Both the position numbers and the translations under genes were made by a program. Shown piece after piece: positions 32,136 to 45,113 of a DNA stretch of 64,000 nt. The notes below the pieces were generated by a model. That model ran no database searches. It saw only the letters and a program-made list of their open reading frames with translations, and was not told the origin of the DNA. This DNA is from Utricularia gibba (Eukaryota > Streptophyta > Magnoliopsida > Lamiales > Lentibulariaceae): assembly GCA_002189035.1 (NCBI GenBank), contig NEEC01000007.1, forward strand, positions 1,302,001-1,366,000, written 5' to 3'. Every line of letters starts with the position of its first letter. The first letter of the stretch is position 1.

Positions 32136-35100
32136 TTATAGGGACGATAGTGTCTTCGCAAACCAATCAGACAAGCGCTTCATCTTCATGGTTTGTTCGG
32201 CATTTTTTCCAAAGTATGATTTTGCATTGGACAGCAAGACTTCAACATCATGCTTCACAGCATCTACCCGTCTGTAGTAGTTGTTCTCCAATCTTGCCTT
32301 GATAACCTCGAGCGATATCGGAACAGGGAACCTGCGAACGAATAATCAGCCTTGCAGAGCATTAAAAATAAAAAAAACATCCACAGGCAGAAGAAACAGA
32401 ATGGCATGCCTGTTGATGAAATTGGTTTTCTGTGTGATATCGTTCAGTTTGCCAACCCCATAATGATCCTGCATGAAGAACCAAAGCTCATACAGCTGAT
32501 TTTTGTGGTCAGATTTTATCACGAAAAATGAGGCAAGAGTCACTCTACCCGGTGTTTCCCAGCGGATTGTTCAAGCTTCGCTATCGCAGACAGGAGTATG
32601 TCTCTGGCATCATCGTCAATGTGAGGCTGATCCCATCCAGTAGCATGCGTATCATAAAGTTCCCAGGGACTGTGGTGATGCGTTTCTGTGGGTCACTTTT
32701 ATATTTCACAGCATACCTTTCCCATGGACTGTCTGGGAACTCTGCAGACTTTGGCTCATTCACATGCATAATTCGACCTTCCCACCAATTACCATTCTCT
32801 TCGCCTTCATTCCTCCACCAAACTGTACATTTGTCACGAGCAGTCCAGTTTCTTGCGATGGATGCATCATACCTGCTTTTTTCAACAAGGAAATCCGGGA
32901 AACAAGTGACTTCCGGAAGAGTCAACGTGAAAAGTTTGCCAAGAGCAAGGGAAGCAGGATCTATGAACTTCAAGGTCATTTTGCAGCAGCTATCGCCAGA
33001 TCCTGCATGGTTCGAATACTCCAGGCGTTCTAAACGACAAAATTCAACAGCTCTGATCCCATGAATAGTTTCCCAAGGACCCGAATTCCTAGCTCTCATG
33101 TGTGTCAAGTACCCTTGATGACCCTGGATCAGAAAGAAGCCAGCAAAATAAGTACTAATCTCCACATATACACATCCATACAAAATGTTAACATGTAGAT
33201 TAATATCCTGAAACGAAGAACATGAAAAGATTGAGTTCACTCAGGGTCAGTTATCATCTTGTTCCAGTATTTTAGGGGGCTGTCACTATAGCCGAGGATT
33301 TTCCATTAGCATGAACTTTTTCATAAAAAAATTGACAAGAAAACTCATGTACTCACCTCTCTCAAGTACACTACTTCATCACCATATTGAGGAATATATC
33401 TTGATCCTTCCTCATGGGCAGATAGCATCAACCAAGAAGTTTTTACTGTTTGGGTTGATTCCCTTGGTGTAGTACCAACATGTCGAATATAGTTAGTGCC
33501 CTTTTTGCTTCTAGTTGATCTTGATCGTGTAGAATTCTTGGAACCTGATTCCCAATCTTCGAGATTTTCACCCTTAATACGACAAGTCATGCCTCGATCT
33601 AATGAAGGAACTTCAGGAGGTGTACATGTGAAGTTTCTACCTACGTTGCTCAGATCATGGGTACTTGATCTGATTCTAATAGACCTGGCCCTACGAATAG
33701 CCTCTAGAGGGATCTCATCTTCTTTGCCAACGTCACTTTTGACAGTTTTAGAAGTGCTTGCTTCCATAGAACTACCGCCAACTTCAGGGTTATATCTTTT
33801 TGAACGTCTGGATCGTGAATAAAAGGCTGTAAACATCCTTTCATTTGTATCAGAAGTATCAGAATCCTCCATATTGAACATCGGCAAACCTCCATTAACT
33901 TGATCCAATGACTTGGGCGAACCATTACTGCAATTGTCTTCTGTGTAAATATCTCTGACATTACAAGAATTCCGCAAAGATAATTTCTCCATATCAAGCT
34001 TTTCGCATTCGACAATACCTCCAGAAGTGTTATCAGTCAGATTCTGCAAATTCGGGCTACCAGAACTGTCTTGATCTTTTGAAAGATTTATGGGCTTTAT
34101 CCGTAACTTTTTTCGAACTTCTGTACCACTTTCTTTCTCCTTAGTATCAGAAATAGAAAGTGGGACCTCATTAGAGTCACTATGAACTTGTTTTGAGGAT
34201 TCATCAACATCAGCATCGGCATCACTCTTGCTCCATGATCCCATGCCTTTGTCCATTTCTTCTGCTCTCTCTGATTGTGCAGGCAGCAAGTTGCCAGATG
34301 ACTCTTCTTTGATAGTGATTTCCTCCAAATCTGCTTCCATTTTCGGGATTCCTGGCTGAACCGGAAACTGTGTACCATCGTGATTTCCAATGGCTGTTTG
34401 GCCATTAACTACATTTTCTGTCCGTGGATTCTGCTCAACAGCTACACTTGGTCCGGGTACCACAGCAGCTGGTATTTGTTCTCCCATCTTGAACTTCTTA
34501 GAACTTCGAGCCTTGACCCCACCCCATGTGCTCGAACCATCCTTAGACCCTCCCAGAAAGACTAAATGACGCCCTAGAAGCGTAGGGTGCTCCAAGTTGT
34601 TCCTTTCCTTGACGTCACCATCATTTTTCCCATATTCCAGATTATCTGAAGTCCTATCTGATCCACTTAATTTCTGAGCTACTCCATTTGAAGGCCCCGC
34701 CACAGAATATCCGTTGTCATCATGGCAAGAACCTGATATTTTCCTGCTCAAATCACGGTTTGGCAGTTTCAAAATTAATCTTGTCTTGCTTGGAGTATAT
34801 GAAGGAGGTCTGGGAAATTCATCATTCTGTTCCAAGAGCAGAGAGCAATCATGGAGCCTTTCTTTGCCTTTGGAGTTCTCATAACATTCCTCCTGCAAAG
34901 ATGCATCTGATTCTTCACAAGAAAAGCTCGAGTCTGGAAGTGTTGATCCACTTTCAAAAGAATTGGCATCATAGGCGTCTAAATCTTCATTTGTAGAAGT
35001 CCCTGTAATTCGAGAAAACAAATGGAGTGCATTTCTAGCAGCAGCTCTCCTGGGTCTTGACTTTGATGGGGATTTTTTCCTTGAAGCTTTCCGACCATTT

Positions 35101-38100
35101 TGCAATTTTCTTCGGTTTTTCCTAATTAGACTGTCATGGACACCATCCACATTCTTCCTTTTGACACGCCTTCCAGAAGATGTCATGATTTCCACCTGGT
35201 TCATTGCATAAAATCAAATCAATATTGTATGTGCATACATGCATCAAATATAATCACGGCAGGGAAAGAAGTGCATGTAATTAATTACCTCTACCTTCTG
35301 CTTCCCTCTCTTTGATCTACGATGACCATCTCTATGAGACTCTTCAACCTCAACATCCTCTGAGCTGCATTCTGGCTCACCCAAATCAGAATTTAAACTA
35401 ACTTGATCTCCTCCAGAGGAGTAATCTTCTGTTAAATGATACTCAGAATCATTATCATCATTATACATATCAACATCAGGCTCCCAATCCACCACATCCA
35501 CAAATTCAGGCATTGGATTGATAAGTGTATCTAGGTCCACTATCGGAAGCATTTGGTATTCTGGATCCAGACTAAAATCTACTCCAACAGCCAGCCTCAG
35601 AGATGAAGGACGCCATTCAAATCCTAGGGTTCCAAGTCGCCGTTTCTGATACAGCGTTTGATATGGTTCCGGGTAGGGTATCATCCCTAGAAATTGCAAT
35701 AACCAAAGATCATCATGGCTGAAAAACTGAATCAGGAAAAAGAGAAATTTCCTATCTTTTTCCATTCATTTCAACAAACATGGAACAAAGAATACCAGAA
35801 TCACACAGAAGATCCTGCATGTTTCTTTGATGAGGAGCAAGCTGTGTTTCCTGTACCCATTTCACATCAATATCTTAAATAAAATATAATCCTCCAGAAT
35901 GCTTTCATGCATTATTCAGGGCATGCAAGTCACTGAACTCGCACAACATTGATAATAGCGTGAAGAGAGAGAGAGAGAGAGTGAGAGTGAGGAGAAGAAA
36001 AATTTCAACCTGATCAAGAACGTTTCCATGTGTATCATGAATAAGTGGGCGATAGTCCCCTAAAAAGAACTGTAGATCAGAAATTATATCAGCAAATGAA
36101 CAAGAGAACCAGCTGGCCCTGCTGTTGTAGGCAGGTGATGATTAATTCTGCCAATACGAGGAAAAGTGGGGTACCTGATCAAACTTAGCATCCTTCTGGG
36201 ATTCACCTTGTCCAGTATTTATTATGTATAGTTGGCCAACATCATCAGAAAGAATAATGGATGTCCCATCCCTAAATTTCAATAGTGAAAAAAATATGTT
36301 GCAGTTACAATTCAATTGCCTTTTTACAAACAAATTTTATCTTACAAACCATTTCTAAGTAATTTAGTTCTTATTAACGAACGTCCATAATGGCATATCG
36401 CTAGCTTGATATTCATCATTTAGAAAGAGAGTAAAATAGAAAAGGTAGAATACAAACAAAGGGTTGGGAATTAGAACATCGTATGCGCATCTGCAAGACA
36501 AAAATTCTACAAGTTTTCCACCCAGTTCAATTTCTATAAATGTGGCCCATTTCTTTAGTTTGTGACTAACTTGCAGAAAGTAGCAATTAAACTGATAGAG
36601 AAACATGAAAGAAACAACTTCCTCAGAAGAAAAGAACTCACGGAGAAAACTTGCCATCAACAAGCTTGAACGGACCAATTTCATATGTACTAATTGGTGC
36701 ACCTTCCCATATCTTCAAGACACAGGATGAAAAAACTAAATCAGATAAACTGTGCAATGTAGTGATCTATTACCAGTTATGAATGAAAGTGGAACTCACA
36801 TCCCAAACAATCGTTTTTCCATCATATCCTGCACTCATTGCAATTCGAGGGTTGAAAGGATGCACATCCAGGACATACGTCTAGATGAACACCATCACCA
36901 ATGGGTCAAAATATACAATAAAATCAGACAAACTGCGAGCTATTAAAAATTAAAGCTACATGTGTATCAACAAAAGCCTATGGCCCAGAATCTTACCGAA
37001 TTAGTATGGCCTGTCAAAGAATGAACTAAGCTACCATCAACAGCATTCCATACACATATCCGGCAATCTGCAGAAAAAAATGAAGCATGAACAAGTGTGC
37101 AGAAACTTACAACAAATTCCAAGGATACGATTAAAATTGAAATGAAGCAACCTATTCCCTTGCATGCTGGCTATACATGGAAGAAAAAAACAGAAAAAGA
37201 CTTCGGAAAAAGTCTCAAAATAATATTCATGAGGGATAATGCATGCTGGGAAAAAGGTTAACAGGATCAGAAGGGGTCTACAAGGAAAGTGCAAATAATT
37301 TCAACAGGCAGGAAATTTTCAGATCGATAACAGTTCTACATGTTTGATTGAATAGATATAATACACTAAAGAGAATTTCCAGGGATGAATTTCAATTGCT
37401 AAAACTTAAACGAAACACATTCTTCTTTGGCACAGAGGCTAAGTACGCCAGATAAAAAGTCAAGACGCCTCTTCACTCAAACTTTCTAAATAAAATTCAC
37501 TAGAAGTAGAATGCATTACAGTAAAAAGGTAAAAGGAAACAGACAGGGGGTCCCACCAAAAGCTTAAATAATTTCAACAGGAAGCTAGATGAATCTGCTC
37601 AAGAAACAAAACCTCACAAATGATGAAATGCTAAATTAGAAATATCCAGTGAAACGAAGTATATATGAGGAGCCTACCCATAATAGCAGCAAGAACAAAA
37701 CGGTTGTCCAGGCTCCATGCAATCATATTTACACCACGAGAGGTGGGAACGACCCTCTGGCGTGGCCCACCTCTAGGAGGTTGAGGTGGCATTGGAGGTG
37801 GTGGAACTTTCAAGTGATAGGCACGAATCCATCGTCCAGCTTTTCCCTATAAAAATGCAACTCCAAGACAAAAGTTTATTAATCTATCCTGTTAGACGGA
37901 ATAAAATGCATGTCAGGGAAACTAAGGGTTGCACTGCTATGCCCAAATAATAAACAACTCACATGTGATCTACGTGATCTTGGAATCCAAATAATTGCAC
38001 TACCATCACGAGAGCATGTGACTATATTATCATAATTCGACCTGAAATCCAACCAGCGCGCAGGTGACATTTGAAAAGTGCAAATGGATAGACGCTGGCA

Positions 38101-41100
38101 ATAAATGTCTTATGCGTAGTGTAGAGTTAAAGAACTTCAACACACCAAGAGTTTCTGAATCTCTGTGAGCCATCTTCCTTTGATGCATCAGATGTAGATG
38201 CCCGGGCAGCCACTGAGCAGCCACTGGTTTTCAGTGCAAAAACAATCTAAGACGCCAAACTGAAGGTAAACTAAAAAAAATTATCAGCTCTTACAAACCT
38301 GAACTGCACATAATTTACATCATTTTCATGGCCAGCCAAAACATCCATCTCATGATTAGGTTTTCCAAGATTCTCGGTAACAGGTTTGCAGACATTCCAA
38401 ACCTGAGAAGAAATGAACCACAAATACATTATTATACACATCACATGTACATCCAGAAGCACTGTAGCGCACAAGAATTCATTTTTTCATACTAAGCACC
38501 AGTAGCTCAAATCATTTGGAGAATTTTTTTATCTTGGATTTTAGCAGAATAAAAGTAATCACATGCTTTTAAGAGAATTGAGACAGTGCTGCAGGAACAA
38601 ACCCTTGCAAAAGTGTCTGAGCTTCCAGTTACAAAAACTGTCCCACTGGAACTGAAAGCACAGCAGAAAATTTGATGACTTTGTTGGGCATTGGTGGATG
38701 CGGGAACGTGGATTCTTCCTACACCATTTAAAGGGAATACAATAAATCCTAAAATCTCCAAGGAAAATTCACTCTTAGAGGCACCAACCCACCAGCTACG
38801 GAATCAGGAGGTTTTGGTACATATATGCGTGGGCTGATGAGGGGATTTCTAGCATCCCAAATACGACAAGTACCATCATCAGAGGATCTGTAGCAGCAAA
38901 GGAAACACAACCATAAAAGTAGGTCAGCAAAACAAGCTAACAGTCAGAGCAGCTTCAGCGTTTCCTTTAATATAAAGAAAGAAAAGGCCATCTTTTTAGG
39001 CTACAGAGGTCCCCTTCTCAACATAAAAGGTAAAAAAAACTTGCTGAAACCCATAGACCAACCATATACCACATATCAGTCGCACTGCATTTTAACAAAC
39101 AGAAACATAAGGCCACACATGTTGGATTGTTTTAGCAAGCAGTATGCTCATGATCCACTCATTTATGTCGTTTTGGCTATAATATCTAAAAATCAAGCTC
39201 ACATCTATTTTCCGAAGTTCAACCAAACAAAAGCTGATACATAAATCATGATACTCACGATAAAAGAAGATACAAAGCACCCGGCCTAGGACTGAATTGG
39301 ATAGCTGTGACTGCTCCCGTATGCCCTCTCAATACAGAGATTGGTAGCCCATCAGGCATATGCCACTGTTGGAAAATAGATTAATCACTGAATTCTGAAT
39401 AATCATATAAGATTAAATTAAAGTAGAACATCATGTTTGGGAAAGTAATTACAACTCGGATTGTACAGTCATTTGAAGCAGATGCCACTAACGCATTATT
39501 AGAGCTGACTGCAAGGTCTGTGATGTCGCCCTTAAAAAAATTAAACCAGATAAAAACAGGCAGATGAAATAGAGCTGGAACCTTCATTACATTCAAACAG
39601 AGATTTTACTCACTTCATGTCCACGACAGCTGACCAAGCAATATGCTGTTTCCATAGACCAAATTTTAACAAGGCGGTCATCAGAACCAGTAACAACATA
39701 CCTCCCAGATCGATCAAAGATGGCTGTCAGATATGAATGATTTAGAATGATCACAATATCAGACTACATGACACAAGGAATAGAGATAGTGACACTGACA
39801 TGGAAACACATTGCAAAACTTAAAGAGACCATACAATTATTATCAAACCCGAGAATTCTTAAGGATGAAAATTACTCTAAATCTACACCAAGTTAAGATG
39901 GACAGATTAACCAAGTATCATCCAGATTACCGAGTGAAAAATATATTATACAAGAAAGCGCAAAGGAAATAAGAACATCTCCTTGAGATCTAGCTAATAT
40001 AAAGAAATACCACAATGAAAATCTGAAATTCTACTAGAAAAAAATATTCCAGGAAATAAGAAAATCTTCTTTTGAATTGTGGAGAGCTCTTGTAGCCAAA
40101 AACGGGATGAATATAAAATCCTATCAATACTAACCACAATAGACAGCATTCCGATGTCCACGAACACGTTTAATATTTTGCATCTTCTGCACCATAGTTG
40201 AAGGTTTAGCAATGACATAGCAAGCTGCATGAGTAGAAGGTGCGCGCTGATGTCTAGTGAAGCCACCACCTATTTCCCTTAAACCCAAACCACGAACTTG
40301 ATCAGCAAGTTTGTGAGGCCAGCGCAAGTAGCTTGGGGGGTGCATGTCGTTGTTTCCCTTTGAAACATGATCACCTTGAATGAAAGAATGAAATCATAAC
40401 CATGCAGACACATGTCGGTTTAAGCAAAGAAGCATAAAGATGACAAAAAATAGAAATTTAGAAGTAATTACTTGCAACAAGAGAAAAAGATCCTGTCCCA
40501 AGAAGAGTAGGAACAGTAGCTGCGCTGCACGAATTTCTAGAAAGTGTGCACCCATCGGATGGAGTAGCATCTAAGATCAGTTGCTTCAAAAGCTTTATCA
40601 AGTGATCCTTACCAACATGAAGATGCCTAAAGCAACGTGTTATAACAGCATCAATAGGCTATGACAGCTAAAAAATGTGAAAGTTAACATTTAAAAAAAA
40701 AACTCAGATCCTAATTCCCAAAAATACATGATTGCATCAACAAGCAAATATTTTTTAAACGAAAAAAAAATGACAGAAGCCATTGCACATCAAACCCCCC
40801 TAAATACGCATTAAGAGGATTTACCTCCCCACCAACTCAGAATAGTTTAGTGGAAATGATATTCCATCATCATTTTCGTCTCCACTAGCTATGCCACTGC
40901 GTGAATACCATGCATGGTATCGCCTGGGTAAAAGTTGGCACTCCAAGAGTTCATTCCAGAGTTGCCCACAAGTCCTCTGGAATGGACCAGCGGATAGGAA
41001 GTGAAAAATAAGGAAATAAACTTCTCTGAGGTCCAGATCTACATCAGCTTCATTATGATTTTTCACTAATTCAGCTGCACTCGCTTTTCCATTCTCCCTT

Positions 41101-41171
41101 TTTGAGAAAGTCAAAGACTGACCATTAACTGGAGTTGCATTAGAAACAGGAACACATTTCCTGAGAGCCAT
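32136..41171 (-). CDS. WD40 and bromodomain protein, BRWD/PHIP (WDR9)-like; frame broken by an apparent 1-base deletion
   Basis: Large chromatin-associated protein, about 1726 aa once the frame is continuous. Twenty-three coding exons: 41171..40825, 40626..40472, 40374..40135, 39723..39614, 39530..39453, 39365..39259, 38887..38793, 38718..38603, 38402..38299, 38223..38146, 38041..37963, 37846..37678, 37067..36997, 36880..36800, 36712..36642, 36271..36175, 36069..36010, 35850..35796, 35686..35289, 35195..33357, 33123..32549, 32468..32410, 32331..32136. Eight or so WD repeats (GSDDRLVKIWSMET, SASNDCTIRV, SSSDDGTCRIWDARN, SAGYDGKTIVWD), an acidic and Ser-rich middle in the 1839-nt exon, a conserved WWRNEGEENGNWWEGRI block and a C-terminal bromodomain-like fold. 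The last intron is GC-AG (CAACAG|GCATGC). Exon 33123..32549 is 575 nt although both borders are phase 0; the frame switches near 32683-32685, between KYKSDPQK and SPWELYDTHATGWDQPH. Confidence 0.88.
35963..35980. repeat. (GA)n microsatellite in a BRWD-like intron
   Basis: About nine GA units between the exons at 36069..36010 and 35850..35796. Confidence 0.85.
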
Positions 41172-42744
41172 CCAACCTAAATATTGGAAATGGGCAATGG
41201 CATTTAGTCTTAGAAGTGAGCATCACTTCCATAACATAAGAGTCATGGCAGTTAAAAACAGTGTTGGGTATAAAATTGATCATATACTACACATGATGGC
41301 AGTCTCCGATTCATAAGGGAGTAGACCACCAGATAATCAATTCAGAAAATCTCACAAAAAACAAAGGATGCAACGGCTAAACGAAAATACATCACCAGAA
41401 ATGTATCCATAAGGGAGTAGACCACCAGATAATCAATTCAGAAAATCTCACAAAAAACAAAGGATGCAACGGCTAAACGAAAATACATCACCAGAAATGT
41501 ATCCAAAAAAACTTGGGGAACAAAATACTAAAGTTTCAAAGTGGGTCAACGCTAACCAGAGAAGCAACAGTACCTTCCCGGTTCTCGAGGAAAATCTTTC
41601 ACAAAGCTCGAAACTCCAAAACCCTGACCAGAAATCTCCCATGCGGATCACGCTGTAGCATTGGCAAAATGAAACCCTAACCCTTCGCTACCTTCCCTAC
41701 ACACTGAGGAAGCAAAACGAGATTAAAACCAAATACAAATCGAATAAAGGCAATTAACGGTCTAATCCACACCCGACAAAGCCACCAACAAAATCCCCCA
41801 CACTGGGAACGTTAATATGAAGTTCAGAATCAATCGTCGTTAGCTTAGAATCCTATGTGTACGTAACTCATTCCGCACACAAAAAGAACTGAACAGACGC
41901 AAAAATGGGGATGACGATTGCATTCAACGAAACACTATTGCAGAAGGATGTCGTTCAAGTACCTTGTTCGGTTGAAGAATCAAAAAGGGGATCACGAAGC
42001 GATGAAAAAAAAACCAAAGAATATAAGATGTCGAATTTTTCTTTCCCCTGCAGCTTTTGATGAATGTGATGAAGCTCAAGTATTTTGCATATCACTGCAG
42101 TTCGGTTTTTGGAAGCAATTGAAAGTTGGAGAGAAAACTCCCAGAGATAGCGAATCGCTGGTTTATATATCTTTTCACAGATAGGACATCCCTGGCTTCC
42201 CAAGGCCCAAATTCGCATATTCGCCCCCAATCTTTAATAATTTATACTTTCACCTCTAAATTAAAAAAAAAAAAAAAGACCTCAATGCCCCCAACTTTAC
42301 AGAAATTGTGTGCCGCTCTCAGAAAGTGATTTTGCGCCGAGAGCGGAGCAGGAAGCGCATATCTGGAAGGTGAGCGAAAGGGAAGATTGAAGAAATGCCT
42401 GATTGTGCCGTGAATGAAGGACAATCCAGAGACCATGAGTATGATCATGGTTCTTTGGGGTTCATGCTGTCTTGTGGGTTGATTTTAGGTTTTTAATGCT
42501 GTATGCTGCTGTTCACAATCTCTTTAAGAAGCGGTAAGGGGTTGCATGGTCGTGTGGGTGCTGCATTTCTGTACACGATAGAGCCTGATTCATCGTGTGA
42601 ATGGTCTATCTGTAAAGAGCACTTGGTGGCTTTGTGGAGTGTCCCACTATCACAGTCTCATGGAGCTGATTTTGGGGACTTTGTGAAACTTCACTATCAA
42701 TAAAAGTTCACTGAGTGGAATAACTTTTCTAGAGTTCACCAGAG
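41172..42744. other. Divergent region between BRWD-like and LdpA-like genes
   Basis: Leader and promoter of the minus-strand gene up to roughly 42200 and promoter of the plus-strand gene from about 42300. Holds a perfect 96-bp tandem duplication (annotated separately) and a poly-A run near 42262. A GGCCCAAATTC box lies at about 42203-42213. Confidence 0.5.
41312..41504. repeat. Perfect 96-bp tandem duplication
   Basis: Copy 1 (41312-41407) and copy 2 (41408-41503) both start CATAAGGGAGTAGACCACCA and are identical base for base as far as I can read, ending GAAATGTATC. It lies 140-330 bp upstream of the BRWD-like start codon, in its leader or promoter. Confidence 0.93.
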
Positions 42745-45113
42745 ATGCCTTTGCTTTCGAACTTGCCGCTTTCTGTTCATCCTCTCTCGTCTACTTCTCG
42801 GAAGAGGAGAGCAAAATTCAACTGCAGAGAATTTATTCCCAGTAGCTCATTTGCTGCTCAGTCGCGTAGAGTACACGAAGAAGAAGAGCCATTGGCGAAG
42901 GTGAAACGCCTGATTACAGAAACCGGGATTTCTTCAGCCATTACTTCACAAGTGAAATCACTTCAAAAAGGAAACTGGGTCAAGCTCATTTGCGGCGCCA
43001 GCTTTGAGGTGTTGAAATCCTCGGGCTCCTTTTTTTTATGCCACAAAGTCTACATATTGTTTCGGTCACCTTACTTCCTCCTATGACTAGGACGTGATTG
43101 ATATCAGGAATCTCTCGTTGGTGTACACTCTTGCTGGAGGTAAAATTGTTTCACTACCAGAAGTTTTTCTTTAAGTTTTCTGAAACACTGTTTCATGAAT
43201 GGGGTTGTTTTGGTCTCATGCAGTTGATTGCATTGATTGTGCTGCTGACGCATCGGTAGTGAGGGCTGTAAATGAGGGTATTGATGCAGCTATAGCCATC
43301 GTCCCCATTCGAAGGCCTTGGGTTATGATCAGTGTCAATGATGATGAAGATTTGCATTTTCGTAAAGCTGGTAATAATGCCCTGGTCTTTCTCTTTTCAC
43401 TGCCGTCGTGAACATGGGCCGCATTCTCTCAACGTGATGTATTTCTGTTCAGTTTTTGATCCAGATGATTGTCCCACGTATTGTACTAGGCCATGTGAAA
43501 GGGTCTGCCCAGCTAATGCAATTCCACCCTTGGGCAGTGCTGGTTTTTCCATGGTTATACCTTTTTCCCATTCGTCACTTTTCTAAACAATACCAGCCTT
43601 TGCGTCAAATAGTTTGTGATTCTGAAAAACAGAAATGAATCTTTAATTAGAGTGGAGTCTTAGCTGAAAGATGCTATGGCTGTGGCCGCTGCTTACCTGT
43701 CTGCCCATATGATAAGATAAGTAAGTCCCATATTTTCTTTGAAATCACGTATGATATCTTATAGAGTATTTCCATTTTAGATTTTGAGTTTTTTCTGTGT
43801 ATTGTTTTAGGATTTAAATCTAAATGAAAATTGTAGATCGTGTACAAGATTCTGTTTTTTGAAAGGTGATAATTTTTGTGCCTGTGGAGCACAAGGCACC
43901 CTTTATTGAACTCACACACTTGGTTGGTTGAATTTTCCTCAGTCGCTCCTGCCTTTTTCTTAAATTTAGGTGCTACTACGTATATAAGGGATGCTGCTGC
44001 TACAGCTCAACTTTTGAACCAAGGTGGTGTTGAAGCCTTAGAAATCCACACCAACGGAAGGTAGGAAGATGCTGCATCTAATTTTAGATTCCCATCTTGT
44101 ATTGAACAAACCTATGCTTGTTTACTAATTCTGAACCATTCATAGGACATTAGAATCATTCCAGAAACTTTGGAGTAGTATGGAAAAGTCGGTTGATATG
44201 CTGAGTCTTGTAGCTGTGAGTAATTTTTCTTTGAAATAGCATCCAGCTACTTGGTTGATTATGCTGATCCGTCAGCATTGTAATTTTCGATCCTCTTGCT
44301 GTGTAGGTTAGTTTTCCTGATTTAGGAGAGTTATCTGTACCAGCGATGAAGGCTATGTACGACATAATGAAGGTCAATCTCCGTTGCATAAATTTATGGC
44401 AGGTAACTGAATTTCAAGAATTCCTCCTCGGTATGTATGTATTCAATATTTTCAGTGAGAGTTTTGAGGAGACTTTATGCATAGATGGATGGGCGACCAA
44501 TGAGTGGAGATATTGGACGAGGAGCAACACGAGAAACAATCAAATTTGCTTTGCATTTAGCCTCTGCGAAAGACAGACCCAGGGGTATGTTGACGCATTA
44601 ACTTTCTTCATCTATGTTTCAAGTTTCTTTACACAACGATGCTTCGAATAAAAACAGGTCTTCTTCAACTAGCCGGTGGCACAAATGCGCACACTGTAGA
44701 GGGGTTGAAAAGGGAAGGGCTGTTTCAAACCACATGCACATCTGGTATCGAATCCAGTTACTTCAAACATTATGCAACGTAGAAGACCCGACTTGTTGAT
44801 CCATGGGTTTCATTTTGTTTTCAGAAAAAATAAACATTGGAACCCTATCATTGGATTCATTCGACTCCTCTCATGCTGTGATCTGTGGAGTTGCCTTTGG
44901 TGGCTATGCACGAAAGGTGAAGTCCCTTTATTTCTCCTAGGCAGAAGTTCTTATCCACTGATTTCTAGTGAACAGGTAGTTGGGAGGGTTTTGCAAGGCC
45001 TTCAATCTGCAGGTTCCTGCGCCCGTTTAGAGGATTATCCGGATCACCTTCTCGAGGCACTCGCAGAATCGATTGCTTTAGTTGGAACAGTTAAATGCTA
45101 CAACCAAAGGTAG
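42745..45113 (+). CDS. LdpA-like protein with two 4Fe-4S motifs, probably plastidial
   Basis: Plant homologue of cyanobacterial LdpA, an iron-sulfur protein that feeds redox state into the circadian clock; its plant role is poorly known. Twelve exons: 42745..43008, 43091..43139, 43224..43370, 43453..43542, 43658..43720, 43970..44060, 44146..44215, 44307..44402, 44485..44584, 44658..44744, 44825..44916, 44976..45113; 1287 nt, 428 aa, intact. A Ser/Arg-rich N-terminus (LSSTSRKRRAKFNC) looks like a transit peptide. Cluster 1 is CPTYCTRPCERVCP (C-X3-C-X3-C-X3-C) and cluster 2 CYGCGRCLPVCPYD (C-X2-C-X2-C-X3-C). The LdpA C-terminal region includes DGRPMSGDIGRGATRETIKF and AGGTNAHTVEGLKREG, ending LVGTVKCYNQR. 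The acceptor of exon 5 (GGAG, 43657) is a weak site chosen because it alone keeps the cysteine motif in frame. Confidence 0.86.
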
